From: Spirochaetaceae bacterium
Lineage (GTDB): Bacteria; Spirochaetota; Spirochaetia; Treponematales; Breznakiellaceae
Assembly (NCBI GenBank): GCA_031265025.1
Contig: JAISDF010000060.1
Span: 1 to 5,282, forward strand
DNA: 5,282 nucleotides
Direction of reading: 5' to 3'
Both the position numbers and the translations under genes were made by a program. The notes under the pieces are model-generated. The model had not been told where the DNA came from. It worked only from the letters and a program-made list of their open reading frames with translations, and ran no database searches. This document shows, in pieces, positions 1 through 5,013 of this stretch (its first letter is position 1; each line of letters starts with the position of its first letter).

Positions 1-744
1 GAGGTAAGGAACCTTTCTGTTGAAATTCCGGGAAGGCCTTTTATCCGCTCAGCGGGCTTTACCCTTGCGCCGGGAACCATCACCGGCATCGCCGGCGTCA
101 GGGACAGCGGCCTTGAAAGCCTGGAACTGGCCCTGACCGGCTTCCTCAATCCGCGCGCTGGGGAAATTGCCGTCGCGGGAAAGGAAATCGCCGGCAAGGG
201 ACCCGGAGCGTTTCGCGGGGCCGGCGCCGCGTATCTGTGCGCCGACAGAACCGGAACCGCGCTGGCAATGGGGCTCCCCCTCTTTGACAGCCTCATCATT
301 CACGCCCACCGCCGCGCCGAACAGGGCACCCTGGGAAGAATAGGCATCATGAACGCTTCGTATCTTCGTGAATGGTCGCAGGCCATTATGCGGCATGCGG
401 GGATACTTCGTTCTCCGGGAAACCAGGCCGATTCTTTTTCGGGCGGCATGCTGCAGCGCCTTGTCCTGGCGCGGGAACTGGCAGAACCGGTAAAGTTCCT
501 GGTTCTTGCCGAACCCGGCTGGGGGCTCGACGCCTCGGGCCAAAAACTTCTTGACGGGCATCTCAGGGACTTTGCCGGGAAAGGCAACGCCGTTCTTTTG
601 TTTTCCACCGATATAGAAGAACTCATGTCCCTTTCGGACCGCATCATGGTTCTCAGGGACGGAAAAATTTCCGATGAACTGGTCAGGTCTGAATTCCATC
701 TGGACCGCATAGGCCGGGCCATGGTAGGAGCTTTCCATGGCTGA
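1..744 (+). CDS. ABC importer ATPase, second nucleotide-binding domain (5' truncated)
   Basis: The frame is open from base 1 to the TGA at 742-744, giving 247 visible residues; the start lies upstream of the window. The length and motifs fit the second half of a tandem-NBD ATPase (about 500 residues in the family) energising a BMP-type importer (nucleoside NupA/PnrC or riboflavin RfuB class) on the cytoplasmic membrane face. In visible numbering: a degenerate P-loop GVRDSGLES at 32-40, where the GxxxxG spacing remains but the lysine and following Ser/Thr are L38 and E39; CADR at 80-83 where relatives usually have EDR; the signature FSGGM at 146-150; Walker B FLVLAE at 166-171, with Ala for the usual Asp and the Glu kept; GLDAS just after it; and STD at 202-204, with Thr where the H-loop His is expected. 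Loss of P-loop Lys and H-loop His is normal for the second NBD of this family; the Walker B Asp to Ala change is more extreme. Its last codons overlap the next gene by 8 bases. The substrate cannot be told from this domain. Confidence 0.88.
   Translation, partial: EVRNLSVEIPGRPFIRSAGFTLAPGTITGIAGVRDSGLESLELALTGFLNPRAGEIAVAGKEIAGKGPGAFRGAGAAYLCADRTGTALAMGLPLFDSLIIHAHRRAEQGTLGRIGIMNASYLREWSQAIMRHAGILRSPGNQADSFSGGMLQRLVLARELAEPVKFLVLAEPGWGLDASGQKLLDGHLRDFAGKGNAVLLFSTDIEELMSLSDRIMVLRDGKISDELVRSEFHLDRIGRAMVGAFHG
726..730 (+). promoter_or_regulatory. Ribosome binding site of the first permease
   Basis: AGGAG lies 6 bases before the ATG at 737. It sits inside the last codons of the ATPase gene and supports this start for the 345-residue permease, as well as coupling of its translation to the ATPase. 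Confidence 0.8.
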
Positions 745-1774
745 GATCCAAAAACCCTCTGTCCCCGCGCGGGCGCGCCGTTCCCTCATGGGCGCCGCTC
801 TTACCCTGGGCTGCGCCGCCGCAGCGGCAGCGGCGTTGATTGCGCTTAACGCGGACAACGCCCCGGAAACCCTGGGGGTCTTTTTTTCAGGACCATGGTC
901 GTCAACATGGTTTTTGGGAAATACCCTGGACAGCATAGCCCTGCTCCTCACCGCTTCCCTCGGCGCTGTTCTCGCGTTCCGCTGCGGCCTGTTTAATCTG
1001 GGAGGCGAAGGGCAGATATACCTTGGCGGGCTTGCCGCCACAGCCCTGCTTGTAAGTTCCCCTTCCCTGCCTGATACCCCGCTGCTCTGCGCCGCCGCCC
1101 TTGCCGCTCTTTTAGCGGGGGGGTGCATGGGAGGAATCTCCGGGGCGTTAAAGGAAAGGTTTAATGTCAACGAACTCATTACAAGTTTTCTCCTTTCCGC
1201 CGCCCTGACTCCCCTGGCCGATTACTGTATTTCAGGGCCCCTCCGCGACCATACAGGAAGCCTCCTTGCCAGCCCCCGCTTCATCCAGGCAAGGAGGCTG
1301 CCCCTCCTGCTTCCCCCTTCGGCCCTTTCACTGTCATTCATCCTTGCGCTCATTCTCGTTGTATTGCTGTTTGTCTTTATTCATAAAACCGGTCCGGGCT
1401 ACCGTTTCCGCATAGCCGGTTCCGCGCCTGTCTTTGCCCGCTACGGCGTCATCAGGGTAGAGCGGCTCTGGTTTCCTTCGCTCTTTGCGTCGGGGGCCCT
1501 TCACGGCCTTGCCGGTTTCTTTGCCGTTGCGGGAACCTATGGCATGTGCCACCTGGGTTTTCCGGGCGGGCTCGGCTGGAACGCCATAGCCGTGGCGCTG
1601 ATAGCGAAAAATCACCCCCTTGCCCTGATTCCCTCGGCCCTGGTGTACGGCTGGCTTAAAGCCGGTTCGGACGCCGCCATGATTACCACTAATCTTGGCG
1701 TAGAAACTTCATCGCTTATCCAGGCGGTGGTACTGCTTCTCGCAACCGTACAATTCAAGGCGCGCAAGATATGA
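737..1774 (+). CDS. BMP-type ABC importer permease, first subunit (nucleoside/riboflavin class)
   Basis: A 345-residue polytopic inner-membrane protein of the BPD_transp_2 (LivM/RbsC-like) family, close in length to NupB/YufP. Family landmarks are a hydrophobic N-terminal helix at about 17-38 after a basic start, GLFNLGGEGQ at 84-93 (the canonical FNxGxEGQ), ERFNVNELITS at 140-150 followed by a conserved-looking SGPLRD at 166-171, a helix at about 197-216, and the C-terminal block SGALHGLAGFFAVAG (252-266) followed by WNAIAVALIAKNHPLALIPS (281-300). The usual Asn of the 'mlNyi' stretch is Ser here. With the next gene's product it should form the heterodimeric pore through which the substrate enters. 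The start at 737 has a good AGGAG site. The gene overlaps the ATPase by 8 bases and the next permease by 4, so the three form one operon. The coding sequence holds a perfect 12-base inverted repeat (1259-1299) and a G7 tract (1117-1123). Nucleoside versus riboflavin transport cannot be decided here. Confidence 0.9.
   Translation: MAEIQKPSVPARARRSLMGAALTLGCAAAAAAALIALNADNAPETLGVFFSGPWSSTWFLGNTLDSIALLLTASLGAVLAFRCGLFNLGGEGQIYLGGLAATALLVSSPSLPDTPLLCAAALAALLAGGCMGGISGALKERFNVNELITSFLLSAALTPLADYCISGPLRDHTGSLLASPRFIQARRLPLLLPPSALSLSFILALILVVLLFVFIHKTGPGYRFRIAGSAPVFARYGVIRVERLWFPSLFASGALHGLAGFFAVAGTYGMCHLGFPGGLGWNAIAVALIAKNHPLALIPSALVYGWLKAGSDAAMITTNLGVETSSLIQAVVLLLATVQFKARKI
1259..1299. repeat. Perfect 12-base inverted repeat inside the first permease gene
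   Basis: AGCCTCCTTGCC (1259-1270) and its exact reverse complement (1288-1299) flank a 17-base spacer, within codons for about residues 175-188, in a stretch after SGPLRD that is likely a loop. The right arm can instead pair AGGAGG (1292-1297) with CCTCCT (1303-1308) over a 5-base loop, so two mutually exclusive hairpins are possible. No T-tract follows, so it is not a classical terminator. A function is unproven. Confidence 0.6.
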
Positions 1775-2682
1775 TGCACGGATTATGGCCGGCCGCCGCG
1801 CCCATCCTGCTCGCTTCCCTGGGAGGCCTGCTCACCGAGTTAGGGGGAATTCTCGGCGTATTTATTGAAGGCTTTATGATTTTCGGTTCGTTCTTTGGAT
1901 GGATCATCGCCGGATGGACCGGCTCTGTTTTTCTCGGTTCAACCATAACCGCTTTGGCGGCGGGCATGGCAGGCTGCCTCCTTGCGCGCTTTGTACATAA
2001 GACCGGCGCCAATCCCTTTATCGCCGGACTTGCCCTCAATCTCGCCGCAGCCGGCATTACCGAATCCCTTTCCACAGTATGGTTCGGGACCAAGGGCGTA
2101 CTCCGCAATCCGGAACTGCGTATTCCCGGCCCGGTTTCCGTCCCCGTCGCGGAAAAAATTCCGCTCCTGGGAAACCTTGTATCAGGCCAGCTTCCCTTTG
2201 TCTATGTCGCGTGGATTTGTATGATTGTCCTGGCCCTTGTCATAGGCAAAACCCATATCGGTTTACGGCTCAAGGCGTCGGGCCTTTCCCCGGAGGCCGC
2301 TTCTGATCAGGGAATACGGCCCGAGCGTTACCGCGAATACTCCTGGGGAGCGGCGGCGTTTCTTGCCGCCCTTGCCGGCGCGGCGCTGACGTTCCGCGTC
2401 GGCGCCTATTCGCCCGGCGGGGTCGCGGGGAGGGGCTGGATAGCCCTTGCCGCCGTATATCTGGGTTTCCGCAACATCTGGGGAACGGCCGCCGCCGCCG
2501 TACTTTTCGCCCTGGCCGAGCGCATAGGGTTTATAACGCAGGGACTCAACGCCGTTCCCGCCACCGTCATGCTCGGCGTTCCGTCGGCCCTGGCGCTTGT
2601 GCTGTTTTCATTTTCCCAGGGCATGGGGTATAGGTTCAGGCGTTTCAAAAAAACTTCCGGCCAGGCTAAGCCCCCCGGGTAA
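1771..2682 (+). CDS. BMP-type ABC importer permease, second subunit (nucleoside/riboflavin class)
   Basis: A 303-residue polytopic inner-membrane protein of the same BPD_transp_2 family and the usual partner of the preceding permease (NupC/YufQ position and size). Landmarks are GGLLTELGGILGVFIEGFMI at 18-37 (canonical GxLxxExxGxxNxxxEGxMl, with Asn replaced by Val), a helical stretch at about 55-75, a helix at about 142-159, THIGLRLKASGLSPEAASDQ at 161-180 (the cytoplasmic 'GLRLRAVGENPxAAD' loop thought to contact the ATPase), and AGRGWIALAAVYLG at 219-232 (canonical GRGyiALA). The ATG at 1771 overlaps the previous stop as ATGA; the codons begin ATG ATG, so 1774 is an equally possible start. 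The only Shine-Dalgarno-like sequence is AAGG at 1757-1760, which suggests coupling. The last residues are basic and probably cytoplasmic. Its 3' end overlaps the convergent MATE gene by 17 bases. Confidence 0.9.
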   Translation: MMHGLWPAAAPILLASLGGLLTELGGILGVFIEGFMIFGSFFGWIIAGWTGSVFLGSTITALAAGMAGCLLARFVHKTGANPFIAGLALNLAAAGITESLSTVWFGTKGVLRNPELRIPGPVSVPVAEKIPLLGNLVSGQLPFVYVAWICMIVLALVIGKTHIGLRLKASGLSPEAASDQGIRPERYREYSWGAAAFLAALAGAALTFRVGAYSPGGVAGRGWIALAAVYLGFRNIWGTAAAAVLFALAERIGFITQGLNAVPATVMLGVPSALALVLFSFSQGMGYRFRRFKKTSGQAKPPG

Positions 2683-4045
2683 GATTCCTCACCCACCTTT
2701 CCTTGTTGAGAAAATAACGGGCCACAAAATACTTTACAATGTCCGAGAGCTTGAGGATGGCGAACATCAGCACCGGCCCTATATCGGTTGCCAGGGCGAT
2801 GAAGAACGCGCCGGGCACAAAAAGCAGCGAGTTGACCGAGACATCGGCGTACATGCCCATGGCAGTATCGCCGCCGGCGCGGGAAATGGCGAACTGGGCG
2901 TTAAGCAGGGCCCAGAGGGGCATATAAAGGAGAATCACCGAGACCATGCCAAAGGCAATGTTCCGTGCTTCGCCGGTAAGGTTCATGAAGGCTATGGGAA
3001 TCATCAGTACCGAAAACCCCGCGCCCAGAACGGCAACCACCGCGCCGAATATAACCGCGCCGCCCTTAATCCATTCGGCCCGTTTTTTTGCCTCGTCGAG
3101 CCTTCCCGCTCCGAGTACGCTGCCTATGACCACGGCGGTAGTTGAATTTATGCCGTTAAAGACAAGAAAGAAAATATTGCCCAATGTCCAGCCCGCCGCC
3201 ATACCGGCCACGGTTTCAGCGCCGCCCCTGCCGTTGTACAGGGCGGTAACTATGGTCTCGGAGCTTACCCAGGAAAGATCCGAAGCGAAAATCATCGCCG
3301 ATTTAATCAGTGTGTTTTTTATAAAAGCCCATTTCACATTCAAAATTTCCCTGAAACGGACAAAGAACGGGGGCCTGCGCCGCCGGGTATAGGCTATAAA
3401 AAGCGCAAGCTCGAAAACGCGCGCGATGATGGTCGAGATCGCCGCGCCGCGCACCTCAAGCCTCGGCGCGCCGAGGTTTCCGTAAATGAGTATCCAGTTG
3501 CCGAAGGTATTGACCAGCGTCGCGGCGGCGGAAAACAAAAGGGGAATCATCGGCCTGCCTGTTTCCCGGAATGACGTGCCTATGGCCGTGGAAAGGGCTA
3601 TGGGAACGAGGGTAAACGAAATCAACCTGATGTACTGCACTCCAGGAACGATGATTACATCCTGCGCGGCATTGCCCATGGTCATCATGGCCATCATGGG
3701 ACCGGGGATAAGATGACAACAGACAAAATACAGGACTGAAAAAACAAGGCCCAGTATGACCTTGAAGCGGAAGGCGTTCTGCATGCCGCCCGTATCTCCC
3801 GCTCCTTTGAACTGGGCAAGGTATATGCCCCCTGAGGCGCAGACCGTATTAATGAGCACGATAAAAATAAAATTAAGCTGATTGGATACATTTACCGCCG
3901 CCATGCTTATATCGCCAAGACCCGCGACCATAAAGTTGTCGATCAGGGACACAAGGCTCATGATAAGCTGCTGCAGCATAACGGGTATGGCGATAGCCAT
4001 AGCTTCGCGGTAGAAATGGGCTGTTCCTATATATTTACGCAACAT
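2666..4045 (-). CDS. MATE family efflux transporter
   Basis: A 459-residue protein of the usual MATE length with about 12 predicted membrane helices, expected to export cationic drugs or metabolites using a Na+ or H+ gradient. The two-fold MatE repeat is visible. The first half has FYREAMAIAIPVMLQQL (11-27), LIDNFMVAGLGD (34-45), YLAQFKGAGD (75-84) and GNWILIYGNLG (182-192). The second half has a related SSETIVTALYNG (261-272), VIGSVLGAGRLDEAKKRAE (306-324) and a SRAGGDTAMG motif (388-397). A basic segment at about 220-234 is the probable cytoplasmic linker between halves. Seven residues at 117-123 contain five Met, unusual for the family at that place. The start at 4045 is set by an in-frame TAA at 4057-4055, four codons upstream, and by the MATE-typical opening MLRKYIG. 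Its nearest Shine-Dalgarno (AGGGA, 4062-4058) is 12 bases away and lies in a palindrome arm. It follows the ferritin-VIT gene by 36 bases and is probably co-transcribed with it. The substrate is unknown. Confidence 0.93.
   Translation of the reverse strand: MLRKYIGTAHFYREAMAIAIPVMLQQLIMSLVSLIDNFMVAGLGDISMAAVNVSNQLNFIFIVLINTVCASGGIYLAQFKGAGDTGGMQNAFRFKVILGLVFSVLYFVCCHLIPGPMMAMMTMGNAAQDVIIVPGVQYIRLISFTLVPIALSTAIGTSFRETGRPMIPLLFSAAATLVNTFGNWILIYGNLGAPRLEVRGAAISTIIARVFELALFIAYTRRRRPPFFVRFREILNVKWAFIKNTLIKSAMIFASDLSWVSSETIVTALYNGRGGAETVAGMAAGWTLGNIFFLVFNGINSTTAVVIGSVLGAGRLDEAKKRAEWIKGGAVIFGAVVAVLGAGFSVLMIPIAFMNLTGEARNIAFGMVSVILLYMPLWALLNAQFAISRAGGDTAMGMYADVSVNSLLFVPGAFFIALATDIGPVLMFAILKLSDIVKYFVARYFLNKERWVRNLTRGA
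3461..3476. repeat. Perfect 16-base palindrome inside the MATE gene
   Basis: CCTCGGCGCGCCGAGG is fully self-complementary. One mismatched position further out (3460/3477), two more pairs (3458-3459 with 3478-3479) also match. It lies in codons for NLGAPRLEV, just before the conserved GAA of the first MATE repeat. It may be a chance result of GC-rich codons; no function is claimed. Confidence 0.5.
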
Positions 4046-4046
4046 A

Positions 4047-4059
4047 GATAACTGTTATC
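4047..4059. promoter_or_regulatory. Palindrome next to the MATE start codon (possible operator)
   Basis: GATAAC-T-GTTATC, perfect 6-base arms around one central base, ends one base before the MATE ATG on the minus strand. It shares two bases with the larger palindrome beside it. It could be a regulator half-site pair or a short leader hairpin; I do not recognise it as the site of a known regulator. Confidence 0.35.
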
Positions 4060-4081
4060 CCTGACACGTCAGGGAATTCAT
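4055..4081 (-). CDS. Possible 8-codon leader ORF between the ferritin-VIT and MATE genes
   Basis: An ATG at 4081-4079, the three bases directly after the VIT-type stop, opens a reading frame MNSLTCQG ending at TAA 4057-4055. It has a good ribosome binding site (GGGAG, 4091-4087, 5 bases before the ATG). It is in frame with MATE and stops 9 bases before the MATE ATG, running through most of the large palindrome. It could couple MATE translation to ribosomes coming from the upstream gene. Alternatively the TAA might interrupt a former longer MATE start, but MATE proteins commonly open at the MLRKYIG position, so a leader is more likely. Expression is not shown. Confidence 0.35.
   Translation of the reverse strand: MNSLTCQG
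4058..4075. promoter_or_regulatory. Large palindrome in the VIT-MATE intergenic gap
   Basis: TCCCTGAC-AC-GTCAGGGA has perfect 8-base arms around two bases. In the minus-strand transcript it can fold as a 7-base-pair stem with a four-base loop, and the arm nearer MATE contains AGGGA, the only candidate Shine-Dalgarno for MATE. This suggests occlusion of that site unless ribosomes from upstream open the stem. As DNA it could equally be a regulator-binding site. No U-tract follows, so it is not a typical terminator. Confidence 0.5.
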
Positions 4082-4948
4082 TCATACTCCCAAAAGATTC
4101 TTGAGGACAAAACCAACGCCAAAGGACAGCGCGGCGATGCCGAGACTTATCAGGGTCATTTCGGCAAAACGGCGCTTAAAATCAAGGTCCTTGGCGGTGG
4201 CCAGATAATAGTTAAAAAGAAAGATGATGCCCACCGCTACGGCGAGAGTAATAAACAGGGCATGGAGCTTTTCAGAAAGAAGGAGGAAGGGAAGAATGAG
4301 CAACGCCACGGTGATGATATAGGCTCCTCCGGTATAGAGGGCCGACTTAAAGGCCCGGCTGTTCCCCTCCGCCCTGCCGGCAAGGTAATCAGAAGCCGCC
4401 ATGGAAAAAGCCGCGGAAATGCCCGTTATAAGGCCCGCCAGGGAAATCACCCTGGTTTCTCCCAGGGCCAGGGTAAAGCCCGCCAGAGCGCCGGTGAGTT
4501 CCACAAGGGCGTCATTAAGGCCAAGCACTATGGAACCGGCGTACTGAAGCCTTTCCTCGTCAAGCATGGCAAGGAGCGCCTTTTCGTGGTCGGCCTCCTG
4601 CCTGCTGAAAGCCCGCGCCTCAGGGAAATCATCAACAAGGGCCATATAGTGCTTTGACGCCGTACCTTCGATCTTTTCCATGCGCTTGAGCGTAAAGGTC
4701 AGTCCCAGAACGCGGGCCATAATCACCCTCATACATATCTTCAGGACCGAAGCCTTTACCTTGACCCCGGTTCTCTCTTCCCAGAAAAGAGCGTGGACTT
4801 TTTCCGCCTCGGCGACAGAACGGAGTACGCCGGCGTTATGGGCATCCTTACAGAGCCCGGAGAGCTTTGAGTACACATGATATTCGGTTATCTCATTCCG
4901 CTGAAGAAGCAGCGCGGCTTTCAATACCTTTGCGTCGCGTATTTCCAT
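4082..4948 (-). CDS. Ferritin-like domain fused to VIT1/CCC1 iron/manganese transporter
   Basis: A 288-residue two-part protein. Residues 1 to about 130 are a helical ferritin/rubrerythrin-like domain with the expected ligand pattern: E19 or E22 in helix 1, E49xxH52 in helix 2, E91 or E94 in helix 3 and E118xxH121 in helix 4, a likely di-iron or di-metal site. Residues about 137-287 form a five-helix VIT1/CCC1 channel: GLNDALVELTGALAGFT (143-159), a second helix ending SMAASDYLAG (182-191), then helices at about 203-225, 229-250 and 264-287. D146 and M183 have the same spacing as the pore Asp and Met described for plant VIT1. The architecture resembles the rhizobial iron exporter MbfA (Er-VIT1), though this protein is shorter and lacks the cytoplasmic metal-binding insert between helices 2 and 3 of plant VIT1. 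The inferred role is moving Fe2+ or Mn2+ out of the cytoplasm, with the N-terminal domain sensing or loading metal. The start at 4948 has no clear Shine-Dalgarno and an in-frame stop lies at 4984-4982; a promoter just upstream suggests a near-leaderless message. Confidence 0.88.
   Translation of the reverse strand: MEIRDAKVLKAALLLQRNEITEYHVYSKLSGLCKDAHNAGVLRSVAEAEKVHALFWEERTGVKVKASVLKICMRVIMARVLGLTFTLKRMEKIEGTASKHYMALVDDFPEARAFSRQEADHEKALLAMLDEERLQYAGSIVLGLNDALVELTGALAGFTLALGETRVISLAGLITGISAAFSMAASDYLAGRAEGNSRAFKSALYTGGAYIITVALLILPFLLLSEKLHALFITLAVAVGIIFLFNYYLATAKDLDFKRRFAEMTLISLGIAALSFGVGFVLKNLLGV
4087..4091 (-). promoter_or_regulatory. Ribosome binding site for the leader ORF
   Basis: GGGAG on the minus strand lies inside the last codons of the ferritin-VIT gene. 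It is 5 bases before the ATG at 4081, but 41 bases before the MATE ATG, too far to serve MATE directly. Confidence 0.4.
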
Positions 4949-4955
4949 AAGTTCA

Positions 4956-4985
4956 AGTATAGGCTTTCCATGGTCCGGGAATCAA
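4956..4985 (-). promoter_or_regulatory. Candidate sigma70-type promoter of the ferritin-VIT gene
   Basis: On the minus strand, TTGATT (4985-4980) and TATACT (4961-4956) are separated by 18 bases and resemble -35 and -10 boxes. The predicted transcription start is near 4949, next to the ATG at 4948, which would make the message almost leaderless and fits the lack of a ribosome binding site. Judged by eye only. Confidence 0.4.
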
Positions 4986-5013
4986 GCGCCGGGATAATAA
5001 GACACTAACAGCC

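Noticed and set aside
268..744. ATG at 268 as the true start of the ATPase gene
   Set aside because: The same frame is open to base 1 and encodes the family P-loop and CADR motifs before 268, so the gene begins upstream of the window.
49..1179. Long minus-strand reading frame (376 residues) opposite the ATPase and first permease
   Set aside because: It is Arg/Ala/Pro-rich low-complexity sequence lying across two recognisable plus-strand genes; it is a shadow of GC-rich codons, with no family motif.
2597..3392. Overlapping plus-strand frames opposite the MATE gene
   Set aside because: They lack recognisable domains and lie antisense to clear MATE motifs in every part.
4083..4085. ATG overlapping the VIT-type stop as the start of a coupled gene
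   Set aside because: GGGAG lies only one base before it, too close, and the frame runs into the MATE gene out of frame and stops at once (TAA after GTT GCG).
4262..4657. Plus-strand 131-residue frame opposite the ferritin-VIT gene
   Set aside because: Lys/Gly/Arg-rich with no family signal, and antisense to a well-supported membrane protein.
4974..4993. CCGGG repeated twice in the gap before the ferritin-VIT gene, as a terminator or operator
   Set aside because: The copies are direct rather than inverted; only a four-base CCGG pairing is possible and no T-tract follows.
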